A stretch of 64,000 bases of DNA from Candidatus Centipeda massiliensis (GTDB lineage: Bacteria; Bacillota; Negativicutes; Selenomonadales; Selenomonadaceae), in NCBI RefSeq assembly GCF_900290285.1, contig NZ_LT985756.1, positions 316,351 through 380,350 on the forward strand, written 5' to 3'. The position numbers were made by a program, and so were the translations under genes. Below, one piece after another: positions 15,979 to 23,670 of this stretch; the first letter of the stretch is position 1; every line of letters starts with the position of its first letter. A model generated the notes under the pieces. It did not search any database and was not told the origin of the DNA. It worked only from the letters and a program-made list of their open reading frames with translations.

Positions 15979-18006
15979 ATGAAAGATTCGCACAACGAGT
16001 TCATGCAGCACGAGTTGAGACTTCCCGAGCTCACCGTGCGCGGCATGCTGCTCGGCGCGATCCTCACGATCATCTTCACGGCCTCGAACGTCTACCTTGG
16101 GCTCAAGGTTGGACTGACATTCTCGTCGGCGATCCCGGCGGCGGTCATCTCGATGGCGGTGCTCAAGATGGCGAAGGACGCGAACATCCTTGAGAACAAC
16201 ATGGTGCAGACGCAGGCATCGGCAGCGGGTACGCTGTCCGCAATCATCTTCATCATCCCCGGTATGCTCATGATCGGCTACTGGCAGGGCTTTGAGTTCT
16301 GGCAGACGCTCATCGTCTCGGCGTGCGGCGGCTGTCTCGGCGTGCTCTTCACGATCCCGCTGCGCCGCGCGATGGTCGTGCACAGCGACCTCGCATACCC
16401 TGAGGGCGTTGCCGCCGCAGAGATCCTAAAGGTCGGCAGCCACACGAAGGACGACGGCAAGTCCGAGTCCGGCATCAAGGAAATCCTCTCAGGCAGCGTA
16501 GTCGCGGGTGTCATTGCTTTTCTCACGAACGGTCTGCAGGTTCTCGGCAGTTCCCTCTCGGCGTGGTTCCACGTCGGGCGCGGCATGACGCAGCTGCCGC
16601 TCGGCTACTCCACCGCGCTCGTGGGTGCGGGCTACCTCATCGGCATTGCGAGCGGACTTGCCATGCTGACGGGAATCGCTATCGCATGGGCGGGATTCGT
16701 TCCCTACTTCACCATGACAGAGATGCTGCCCGACGGCATGACCATGCAGAAATTTGCGGGCACTGTCTATCAACAGAAGGTGCGCCTCATCGGCGCAGGT
16801 GCGATGGGCGTCGCTGCGATCTGGACGCTCATCACACTGGCTCGCCCCGTCATCGACGGGGTGAAGGAAGCAATCGCAGGGGCACGTATGGATGATACGG
16901 AAAAAGACATCCACCGCATGGATACGGACATGACGATGCGCAGCATCATGCTCGTCTTCGGCGTGACCGTTATCGGACTGCTCGGCATTTTCTACGTCTT
17001 TGTCTCGCCCGAGCACATCCCGCCAAGCCAAAAACTTATCTTCACCATTGTCGGTGTCGGCGTTGCCGTTCTCATGGGCTTCTTCGTCGCCGCCGCCTGT
17101 GCCTATATGGCGGGACTGGTCGGCACGTCCTCCAGCCCGATCTCCGGCATCGGCATTCTCGGCATCATCGTCGCCTCGCTCATCATGTACTCCCTCTGCG
17201 CCTCGTTCGGCATCTTTGAACTGCCCGGCGGAGAGAAGTTCGCGACGGCGACCGCCATCTTTACCACCTCGATCATCCTCGCGATTGCGTGTATCTCGAA
17301 CGACAATATGCAGGATCTCAAGACGGGCTGGCTCGTCGGAGCAACGCCGTGGCGCCAGCAGGTAGCACTCCTCATCGGCTGTGTGGTCGGTGCGCTCGTC
17401 ATCGCGCCCGTGCTGAACCTCCTCTACGAGGCGTACGGCTTCCCCGGTGCGATGCCGCGCGCGGGCATGGATCCCGCACAGGCACTCTCCGCACCGCAGG
17501 CGGTGCTCATGACCACCATCGCACAAGGCATCTTCTCCAGCAAACTTGCATGGGAGTATATCTACATCGGCATCGGGCTCGGCGTGGTGCTCGTCCTCAT
17601 CGACCTCTTCCTCAAGCGCACGACGCGCAGTCTCTGTCTGCCGCCGCTCGCCGTCGGCATGGGCATCTATCTCCCGCCCGTCATCCAGACGCCGCTCGTT
17701 GTCGGCGCGATCCTCGGTTACTTCCTCAACCGCCGCCTGCGCAACAGCGGCGGCTCGAACGCCGAGGCAGCAGGTCTTAGGCGCGGCACACTCTTCGCCT
17801 CGGGGCTCATCGTCGGTGAGTCCATCGTCGGCGTTCTGCTCGCAGGGGTTATCGTCGTCTCCGTTTCAAACGGCGGCGGCGAGGCACCGCTCTCCATCGC
17901 CCCCGAGGGCTTTGCCGACACTGCCGAGATGCTCGGTCTCCTCGTCTTCCTCGGCATCCTCGGCCTCTTCAGCAAGGTTGTTCTGAGCGGAAAGAAATCC
18001 GCGTAA
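15979..18006 (+). CDS. OPT-family oligopeptide (or metal-chelate) transporter
   Basis: 675 residues with about 15 hydrophobic segments. The N-terminal ELRLPELTVRGMLLGAIL and NVYLGLKVGLTFSSAIPAAV stretch, the NNMVQTQASAAGTLS motif and the SDLAYPEGVAAAEIL motif are diagnostic of the prokaryotic OPT family. These proton-coupled inner-membrane carriers import oligopeptides, and some members import iron-siderophore complexes. The gene is monocistronic, preceded by an AT-rich region beside MITE copy B and closed by the hairpin at 18023. Substrate not predictable from sequence. Confidence 0.9.
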   Translation: MKDSHNEFMQHELRLPELTVRGMLLGAILTIIFTASNVYLGLKVGLTFSSAIPAAVISMAVLKMAKDANILENNMVQTQASAAGTLSAIIFIIPGMLMIGYWQGFEFWQTLIVSACGGCLGVLFTIPLRRAMVVHSDLAYPEGVAAAEILKVGSHTKDDGKSESGIKEILSGSVVAGVIAFLTNGLQVLGSSLSAWFHVGRGMTQLPLGYSTALVGAGYLIGIASGLAMLTGIAIAWAGFVPYFTMTEMLPDGMTMQKFAGTVYQQKVRLIGAGAMGVAAIWTLITLARPVIDGVKEAIAGARMDDTEKDIHRMDTDMTMRSIMLVFGVTVIGLLGIFYVFVSPEHIPPSQKLIFTIVGVGVAVLMGFFVAAACAYMAGLVGTSSSPISGIGILGIIVASLIMYSLCASFGIFELPGGEKFATATAIFTTSIILAIACISNDNMQDLKTGWLVGATPWRQQVALLIGCVVGALVIAPVLNLLYEAYGFPGAMPRAGMDPAQALSAPQAVLMTTIAQGIFSSKLAWEYIYIGIGLGVVLVLIDLFLKRTTRSLCLPPLAVGMGIYLPPVIQTPLVVGAILGYFLNRRLRNSGGSNAEAAGLRRGTLFASGLIVGESIVGVLLAGVIVVSVSNGGGEAPLSIAPEGFADTAEMLGLLVFLGILGLFSKVVLSGKKSA

Positions 18007-18022
18007 CTCCATACAACACGAC

Positions 18023-18054
18023 AACACGCCGGCAGAAATGTCGGCGTGTTCTTG
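18023..18054 (+). terminator. Terminator of the OPT gene
   Basis: AACACGCCG pairs with CGGCGTGTT, followed by CTTGT. Confidence 0.7.
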
Positions 18055-18145
18055 TATAAAATAAATGTATTATGTGTTACAATACCCCCACAGGTCAAAT
18101 TTCTGCACATACGTCCACAGTCGTCTCAGACCAAAGGAGGCTGCC

Positions 18146-18616
18146 ATGCACCTATTGTTTCGCACGCTCCTCGCCGTGCTCGCCCTTCTCTGCTGCGCCC
18201 TGTCCACGGTGAGTGCAGGACCCGCGCCCGCACTCACGCGTGTCGAGCCCATCGCACTCTGGGCGGAGGCGACCTCCCCCGTTGCGGTAGAAGCGGACTA
18301 TCCGAACCGCCTGCCCGAGGGCACGGTGTTCCGTGGGGAGAATCTTTTCATTAAGACACGCTTTATCGGCTATCCTGCGTGGAACTTGCTGACCTATCGG
18401 AGCGGGTCGGAGACGGGGCGCATACTGGACTACAGGGAAGTCGCGCGCACACCGCTCACGGACGATCTGCGCGTGATCGTCGGGTATGAGCAGATCGTCA
18501 GCATTCCGTTTGCAGAGATCGGCACAGCGGAGATCGACCTCTGCATTGCCGCTGCCGATGCGGGGAGCGGCGCACCGAGCCATGCCGTTGTCCGAGGAGT
18601 ACAGACAGAGAAGTAG
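18146..18616 (+). CDS. Small exported protein, unknown function
   Basis: Start at ATG 18146 after AAAGGAGG; 156 residues. Residues 1-24 (MHLLFRTLLAVLALLCCALS...) form a signal peptide with a plausible cleavage after TVSA. The mature part (about 130 residues) is beta-rich, with IKTRFIGYPAWNLLTY and IVGYEQIVSIPFAEIG. No family is recognised and there are no paired cysteines. It is followed 23 bp later by the PPOX gene, so the two probably share a transcript. Confidence 0.7.
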   Translation: MHLLFRTLLAVLALLCCALSTVSAGPAPALTRVEPIALWAEATSPVAVEADYPNRLPEGTVFRGENLFIKTRFIGYPAWNLLTYRSGSETGRILDYREVARTPLTDDLRVIVGYEQIVSIPFAEIGTAEIDLCIAAADAGSGAPSHAVVRGVQTEK

Positions 18617-18639
18617 TATGTAGGGATTGAGGGAAAAAC

Positions 18640-19059
18640 ATGAACATGAGGGATGAATTCGAGCGCATCATGCGGGAGCAGCGCGAGATCGCACTCGCGA
18701 CGACAACGGACGGGCTGCCGCACGTGCGCATCGTGAACTTCTACTATGCGCCCAAGGAACGCTGTGTCTACTTCGCCACGTTCAAGGACAATGAAAAGGT
18801 CGTCGAACTCGCGGCGAATCCGAACACCGCCTTTACCACTGTCCCACACAACGACACGAACGAACACGTCCGCGCGAGCGGCAGAGCCGTCAAGTCTGCG
18901 CACACCGTCTACGACCTCGCGCCACTCTTTGCGGCGAAGATCCCGCGCTATCAGGAGACCATCGATGCCGTCGGCGACGACCTCATCCTCTACGAGATCA
19001 CGGTCGATATGGCGGTCGTCACCGTGGACATGAGGCACATCGAGCACATCCGGCTCTGA
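18640..19059 (+). CDS. Pyridoxamine 5'-phosphate oxidase-like flavin-binding protein
   Basis: 139 residues with the split-barrel FMN-binding fold of the PPOX family: REIALATTTDGLPHVRIVNFYY, CVYFATFKDNEKVVELAANPNTAFTTV and VRASGRAV. Such small members bind FMN, F420 or haem and often act as general reductases or sensors; genuine pyridoxamine phosphate oxidases are longer. Closed by the large terminator at 19073. Confidence 0.8.
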   Translation: MNMRDEFERIMREQREIALATTTDGLPHVRIVNFYYAPKERCVYFATFKDNEKVVELAANPNTAFTTVPHNDTNEHVRASGRAVKSAHTVYDLAPLFAAKIPRYQETIDAVGDDLILYEITVDMAVVTVDMRHIEHIRL

Positions 19060-19072
19060 AACGAACAGCAAA

Positions 19073-19122
19073 CGGGGCAGGCGTACGAAGTTTTACCGCT
19101 TCGCACGCCTGCCCCGCTTTAA
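19073..19122. terminator. Bidirectional terminator between PPOX and M48 genes
   Basis: CGGGGCAGGCGT-CGAAG pairs with CTTCG-ACGCCTGCCCCG; T-rich ends on both strands. Confidence 0.85.
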
Positions 19123-19128
19123 TTTCAC

Positions 19129-19971
19129 TTATTTGCGTTTCTGCGGATGCAGCTTATCATTTTGCGTCCCGGGATGCGGATTGCGGAAATTCTTCGGATG
19201 CTTCCCGTCAGGATAACGAATCTCCTCCAATCGAAGGAATCGGTTAAACTTTATAAGGGCACCGTCCGTCGAGTACTCGGGCACATTCTCAAGGAGCTGC
19301 AGCCCCCACTCGTCCGCGCCCATCTCCTGACTGAGCGACATCTTGCGCTCCCAGAGCGTATCCACGAGGTTGATCCCGATCTGCCGCGCCGTCATCGCAG
19401 AGGCAGAGCCGCCGAGTGCACCGAGAATATTCGAGACGATGTTCAGCCCGTACTGCTTGTCATAGCTCTCAAGATGATCCTTGCCCGCCCAGTGCCCGAA
19501 CTCGTGCGCCATGACAAACGCGACCGCAGAGGTACTGTAAATGTGTATCCCGTTGAGGGGACGCATACGGTAGTAGCTGATGTAACCGTCGTTCTGATAG
19601 GTGTCCATAAAATTTACCATCGAGTCCGCCATATAGCCGTACCCGCCGGGGAGCATAAACGCATTGGGAACGTCACTGTGGTACATCTTCATCGGCGCGA
19701 GCCAGCGTTTGTGCACGCCATCCTTCCAGTTGAGGTGTTCGGGGTTCGACGCGATCAGACGCTGCTGGATCGTGATGAGATCATCATCCATCGCAACATC
19801 GTTCTTCTCCTCATAACGCTCCACCGCCGCCCTGCCGATCTCGTGCTCCTCCGCGCTCGTCATAAAATGCGCCGCTGCAGAGGAAACGAATGGTGCTGGC
19901 TGCACCGCAGCACACAGGGACATGCCGAATGCAAGCCCCACGGCAAGCATACACTTCTTTTTCGTATTCAT
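19129..19971 (-). CDS. Exported M48-family zinc metalloprotease
   Basis: The start is ATG 19971 (MNTKKKCMLAVGLAFGMSLC), preceded by AAAGGAG; 280 residues with a signal peptide of about 25 residues. The zinc-binding HEFGH motif (FVMAHEFGHWAGKDH) sits near residue 142, with a downstream Glu in LSQEMGADEWGLQLL as third ligand, as in M48/Ste24-Oma1 peptidases. There are no further membrane helices, so it is probably periplasmic and may have a quality-control role. The N-terminal part has SSAAAHFMTSAEEHEIGRAAV, the usual M48C opening. Transcribed from the promoter at 20091. Confidence 0.85.
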   Translation of the reverse strand: MNTKKKCMLAVGLAFGMSLCAAVQPAPFVSSAAAHFMTSAEEHEIGRAAVERYEEKNDVAMDDDLITIQQRLIASNPEHLNWKDGVHKRWLAPMKMYHSDVPNAFMLPGGYGYMADSMVNFMDTYQNDGYISYYRMRPLNGIHIYSTSAVAFVMAHEFGHWAGKDHLESYDKQYGLNIVSNILGALGGSASAMTARQIGINLVDTLWERKMSLSQEMGADEWGLQLLENVPEYSTDGALIKFNRFLRLEEIRYPDGKHPKNFRNPHPGTQNDKLHPQKRK

Positions 19972-20090
19972 TCCACACAACTCCTTTGTAAACATCCTCC
20001 CTCTCCGTAGGGAGGTTTTTTGATGCTGCCCCGCGCCCCTTGCCGCACTCCTTTCCTGTATTTCGGGGTTCCCTGTCACGGAAATAGCGT

Positions 20091-20119
20091 AGGGTATCAT
20101 GAGAACGATGTTTTGTCAA
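20091..20119 (-). promoter_or_regulatory. Promoter of the M48 protease gene
   Basis: Minus strand TTGACA, 17 bp, TACCCT, about 120 bp before the start codon. Confidence 0.5.
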
Positions 20120-20136
20120 CCGTGATTTTTGCAGAC

Positions 20137-20171
20137 ACAAAAAAACCTTCAACAGCAGTTTGTTGAAGGTT
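20137..20171 (-). terminator. Terminator of the CRISPR transcript
   Basis: On the minus strand AACCTTCAACA pairs with TGTTGAAGGTT, followed by a long T-run. It starts five bases beyond the last repeat. Confidence 0.8.
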
Positions 20172-20175
20172 GAGA

Positions 20176-20429
20176 GAATCCGTTTCCTTGCGGGGATGTG
20201 GTTTTAAAATAGGATGAGACGGAGATCCTCAGCGAGGTAATCTGCGGGTTTCCGTCCCCTTGCGGGAATGTGGTTTTAAAATACGTGCAGGCGGGGCAGC
20301 GTGCGCCTACGGTGACGTACCAGTTTCCGTCCCCTTGCGGGGATGTGGTTTTAAAATTAAAAGGGGATTTTGCCAAACAGAACGCCCAATGGCTGTTTCC
20401 GTCCCCTTGCGGGGATGTGGTTTTAAAAT
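20176..20429 (-). CRISPR. CRISPR array, 4 repeats and 3 spacers
   Basis: 35-bp repeats at 20176-20210, 20248-20282, 20323-20357 and 20395-20429, with spacers of 37, 40 and 37 bp. On the plus strand the repeat begins GTTTCCGTCCCCTTGCGGGG and ends GATGTGGTTTTAAAAT. On the minus strand it ends in GACGGAAAC, the usual type I/III 3' end that gives the crRNA 5' handle, and contains the stem CCCC-GCAA-GGGG. The repeat at 20176 has four mismatches, as expected of the leader-distal terminal repeat, and the second has one. Transcription is therefore from high to low coordinates, like the cas genes. Very short array beside a damaged cas1. Confidence 0.93.
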
Positions 20430-20574
20430 CCTTGCGGCTGGAAGCCTTGCTGTGCCTGCCTCAAAATGGCACTTTGCGGCGCGGATGTGTTTCCCCTCCT
20501 TTTTGCGTCGATGATGCGTTCTAAAAACCTTTGCCAAGGTTGCGGCTCTAAGTGCGGCGCGGATTTCATTTTTG
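20430..20574 (-). promoter_or_regulatory. CRISPR leader
   Basis: Non-coding stretch between the leader promoter and the first repeat; contains a small AACCTT/AAAGGTT hairpin. No gene seen. Confidence 0.6.
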
Positions 20575-20603
20575 AGTATAGCACATTGTCCCTCTTTCTG
20601 CAA
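20575..20603 (-). promoter_or_regulatory. Leader promoter of the CRISPR array
   Basis: Minus strand TTGCAG, 17 bp, TATACT, pointing into the array from about 145 bp away. Confidence 0.7.
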
Positions 20604-20628
20604 TCCCTCCACGCCTTTGGACGCTAAA

Positions 20629-20788
20629 GGAAGCACTGATAAATTCAGCACCGCCATCTTGACGCATCTTTTTTGCCCGCACTGTGCCCTCGATCCTCCA
20701 CATAGCTTTGGCTATGCGTCCGGTTTGCCTCCTTGTTCGGACGAAAAATCTACGCCAATCTGACGGACTTCATTTTATCAGCGATTCC
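20629..20788 (-). repeat. MITE copy C, inserted at the 3' end of cas2
   Basis: 160 bp, reverse orientation, with TAAA duplicated at 20625-20628 and 20789-20792. It separates cas2 from the CRISPR leader. Its terminal G (plus-strand C20788) is the last base of the cas2 stop codon. Confidence 0.9.
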
Positions 20789-21105
20789 TAAAAAATGATA
20801 ACATCCTCGACGTGACGATCTCCGACACCCCACGAGCGGACGGAGGTGTGGTTGGCGAGGAGGTAGATGCGCAGGGAGTCGGTGCGTGGGTCGATGAGGC
20901 GCGTTGTGCGTGCGATGAGGTCGTCGTATTTCCGCGCGGTGAGGAATGCCTCGAATGCGGATTTCTGTACGCGCACGCCGTAGCGTTCGAGGCATTTCAC
21001 CATTTTCGTCCGCCACTTGTCATCGGTGATGTCGTAGATGATGAGGACGATGCAGCGGCGTTCGTCTGCGGCGCAGAATTCGCTCTCGTCGTAGTCGTAC
21101 TCCAT
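20788..21105 (-). CDS. cas2: Cas2
   Basis: Start at ATG 21105 (MEYDYDESEFCAADERRC), 105 residues. The Cas2 fold is clear: beta strand CIVLIIYDITDDKWRTKMVKCLERYG with the conserved metal-site Asp in YDI, the VRVQKSAFEAFLT segment and the IYLL strand. Cas2 forms the dimeric centre of the Cas1-Cas2 spacer integrase. The TAG stop is made of TA from the target duplication and G from the MITE end, so the present C-terminus (VEDVIIF) was fixed by the insertion; it is close to the usual Cas2 length. Its partner Cas1 is deleted internally, so integration is unlikely. Confidence 0.9.
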   Translation of the reverse strand: MEYDYDESEFCAADERRCIVLIIYDITDDKWRTKMVKCLERYGVRVQKSAFEAFLTARKYDDLIARTTRLIDPRTDSLRIYLLANHTSVRSWGVGDRHVEDVIIF

Positions 21106-21115
21106 ACGTCTCACC

Positions 21116-21490
21116 TCATCGCAGCCGCACGGGCTCATAGATGTCGGCGTTCTCCGCCATGAGTGCCTGTGCATACTGCCGTGCCATGGTGAGGGCGAAG
21201 GGAGAGCCTCTGAGGAAGACCTGCCGTTCCTGCCGAAAGACGTTGACATGGCGGGTGGACTCAAGCCGTCCGAAGAAGTATCCGCTGCGCGAGAGCCATG
21301 TGACGGGGATGCCGAGGCGCAGGAGTTCGACGATTGCCTTGGAGGAGACTTGTACGGTGTCGATGAGGGTGAGCCCCTCAAGGGATTCGGCGGGGATCTC
21401 CATGATACATTCCCGATTGCGTCCGACGGTGAAGTTGCCGCCGCGCTTTTGGATGTATGCGCCTTCCTCGGTGATGTAGGCAAAGCTCAT
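21116..21490 (-). pseudogene. cas1: Cas1, catalytic domain deleted
   Basis: Start at ATG 21490 (MSFAYITEEGAYIQKRGG) with AAAGGAG. Only 124 residues against the usual ~300-330. Residues 1-104 are a good Cas1 N-terminal beta domain (ECIMEIPAESLEGLTLID, VPVTWLS-type strand, GYFFGRLE, RQERQVFLRGSPFALTMARQ). The remainder, AQALMAENADIYEPVRLR, looks like a normal Cas1 C-terminal tail ending in the Y-x-P-x-R form. The helical domain with the catalytic Glu, His and Asp is absent. I infer an in-frame internal deletion of about 200 residues. Spacer acquisition should be abolished unless a Cas1 elsewhere acts in trans. Confidence 0.85.
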
Positions 21491-21571
21491 GGGGCGTCTC
21501 CTTTCCACGCGGGTTTCTTTGTCCCCCTTCCCCACGCAAGCAGGGGTGCGGGGGGACAGACGCTTCGCTGT

Positions 21572-22909
21572 TTACTCGTGGATTTCGAGAGCTTCTTCGA
21601 GCCATCCATTCAGTGTGTGGTAAAGATCGCGGATTTGGTTGATGTTGCTCCCGTAGACGAGGCTGAGCATGTGGGCGAATACGTTCATGAGTTTTTCCGA
21701 GCCCATGCCCATCCGTTCTTGGAAGACTTCTTCAGTGACGTTCGTGATCTCATGGGCAACTGTGTTGCGCAGGGAGTTTGCTGTCCTGACTTTGTCCAGA
21801 TCCTTCAGGAGCATGGTGTGCAGGTTGGCATTCCGTGCGAGGTTCTTTTCCTGCATATAGCGACAGTAGTGGTCGAGCAGGAAGAAGGAGAGGGATCGGT
21901 CGCTGTACCTGCGCGGCAGTTCCCGATCGAGATGTTTGAGGAAGTCCGGCATCTGCTCATCGAGTTTGTCTCTGACAAGCACGATTTCGCCATTTTTCCT
22001 CTTTTCACAGACGGCGACAAGGGTCTGTTTTGCCTGTTTTCTGACGTATTCGTTCAGGAATTCGTAGAGGAACGGGACAATGCGGAGCATGAGGTTGGAC
22101 AGTTTTCCGTTTTCCTGATCGAGCTGCATGACGAGGAAGTATTCAACGAGGCTTTCCTCTTTGTAGCCCTTGAAGAAAAAGAGTTCGGTGTTCCGATAGC
22201 TGCTCAGGATTTCGCGTGCCTCTGCAGGCAGGAGTGCGACGCGCTTTGCCGCATGGCGCAGGAGCACCTTTGCCTCCTCGGGGACACGCGGGCTTTGCTC
22301 AGCGAGCATGAGGGCGGCTTGGTACTCGTAGGAGCGAATGAGTGCGACGATGCGGTTGCGCTCGGAGTAGTAGCGGAAGACGGAGAGGGGCGGCTCCTCA
22401 AGACGTGATTCTGTCTCAGGCTCGTTGTCATAGTTGCTTGCGATGAGGTCCTGTATCTCCTTTTCCGTCATGACCATTTTATGATCGTTTGCCGCCCGAA
22501 CGGGGGTAACGGTCTGTATGCCGATGCAGCGATCATTGTCTGCGGCAAGGATGGCGAGGATGGTTTTGATCTGCGGCGTGCCCGAGCTGAGGTTGAGCAG
22601 GATCTCATGATCGGGATATTTCTCCAACAGATCTGCGACCGTCTGCGGCAGTATTTGACTGAATGCCTCATAGCGACTGGGGTCGACGATGTCGGTGTAG
22701 ATCGGCGGGTCAATGATGCAGTCGGGGGCTACATGTTTGATCGCGGTGGTGTAGCGGTGGTCGTTCTGCTCGGTGTCGCCCATCTCCTTGGTGAAGAAGA
22801 GGAGAACACGCTCCGGCTGATAGTGGCGCACGATGTGTAAGCAAGCACCGTCGTGACAGTTTTTGATGGGATCGGTGCTCCCAATAGGTGAGAACAAAAT
22901 TCGCTTCAT
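21572..22909 (-). CDS. csm6: Csm6, CARF-HEPN ribonuclease
   Basis: Start at ATG 22909 (MKRILFSPIGSTDPI), nine bases after GGAAAGG; 445 residues. The N-terminal CARF domain (SPIGSTDPIKNCHDGACLHIVRHY; LNLSSGTPQIKTILAIL) binds cyclic oligoadenylate. The C-terminal HEPN domain has the RNase motif R-x4-H as RNTVAH near residue 380. In type III-A systems Csm6 is switched on by cyclic oligoadenylate made by Cas10 and degrades RNA non-specifically. All required motifs are present, so this arm of the system looks active. Confidence 0.92.
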   Translation of the reverse strand: MKRILFSPIGSTDPIKNCHDGACLHIVRHYQPERVLLFFTKEMGDTEQNDHRYTTAIKHVAPDCIIDPPIYTDIVDPSRYEAFSQILPQTVADLLEKYPDHEILLNLSSGTPQIKTILAILAADNDRCIGIQTVTPVRAANDHKMVMTEKEIQDLIASNYDNEPETESRLEEPPLSVFRYYSERNRIVALIRSYEYQAALMLAEQSPRVPEEAKVLLRHAAKRVALLPAEAREILSSYRNTELFFFKGYKEESLVEYFLVMQLDQENGKLSNLMLRIVPFLYEFLNEYVRKQAKQTLVAVCEKRKNGEIVLVRDKLDEQMPDFLKHLDRELPRRYSDRSLSFFLLDHYCRYMQEKNLARNANLHTMLLKDLDKVRTANSLRNTVAHEITNVTEEVFQERMGMGSEKLMNVFAHMLSLVYGSNINQIRDLYHTLNGWLEEALEIHE

Positions 22910-22914
22910 CTCGT

Positions 22915-23670
22915 TCATCCTTTCCAGATATGTGTCTCTACCGCGCCCATGCCGAGGGCGGTTTTGATGCCGATTCCCGCGTAGGGGGCAAAGGCGAGGA
23001 GTGTGCCGAGGATGCGGCGCACCATGTCGTTGCCCGCGAACTGCAGTGCGATCTGTCCGCGAAAGCCGCGGATGGTATACCCCTCGACGGAGAACGCTGC
23101 AGAGCGCAGTGCATAGCGCGTGAGACGCGTATGCACTGCAAGGATCTGCGCGAGGTCGTCTTCCTCGATGCGGATGTCGGGACAGAATCTGTTCCACCGT
23201 GCGAGGAGGCTCTGCAGGATGAGTGCGCTCTCGGGCAGGATGATGTATGCGCCGCCCTGTTTGAAGCTGGTCGGTGTGAGAAAGTGTATCTCTGCACCGC
23301 GGGGTGCGGTCTCCGCGCGAAAGTATTCATCGGCGATGTCCTGATAGCTGCGCTCCTCTACGCATTGTATGTTTTGCACGTCGACGGTGTAGCCCTTTTG
23401 CCTGAGATGGATGTGCTCCAAGCTCTGCAGTACCGCGCCGATGATCTCGCCCGCTGTGCGGTCGAGTGTGCCGATACGCCAAATGACGCGCTCCCGCGCT
23501 CTGTCCCAGCGGATGCACTGGCTGTAGGGGCGCAGGTTCTCTGTGTGCAGGTAGGCGGCGTAGTCCTCCGGCAGCTGCTCGATGAGTGCGCCGTGGAGGA
23601 TGGAGCCCATGGAGGAGGGGGCACGCGCACCGTCGGGCAGGCGCAGCTCCGCCTCAAACCGTCTGAGCAT
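22915..23670 (-). CDS. cas6: Cas6 crRNA-processing endoribonuclease
   Basis: ATG 23670 (MLRRFEAELRLPDG) has AGGAG six bases upstream, giving 251 residues; an in-frame TTG two codons earlier is possible. It overlaps the csm5 end. RAMP fold with the C-terminal Gly-rich motif GIGIKTALGMGAVE, the hallmark of Cas6, and SMGSILHGALIEQLP near the start. Cas6 cuts the repeat RNA at the base of its hairpin, here presumably the CCCC-GCAA-GGGG stem, to leave the 8-nt 5' handle. Confidence 0.9.
   Translation of the reverse strand: MLRRFEAELRLPDGARAPSSMGSILHGALIEQLPEDYAAYLHTENLRPYSQCIRWDRARERVIWRIGTLDRTAGEIIGAVLQSLEHIHLRQKGYTVDVQNIQCVEERSYQDIADEYFRAETAPRGAEIHFLTPTSFKQGGAYIILPESALILQSLLARWNRFCPDIRIEEDDLAQILAVHTRLTRYALRSAAFSVEGYTIRGFRGQIALQFAGNDMVRRILGTLLAFAPYAGIGIKTALGMGAVETHIWKG

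Noticed and set aside
20176-20210. A separate non-CRISPR repeat
   Set aside because: It aligns over all 35 positions with the other repeats with four mismatches, as expected for a decayed terminal repeat.
20260-20657. Frames through the CRISPR array and leader
   Set aside because: They follow the repeat periodicity and have no family or ribosome-binding site.
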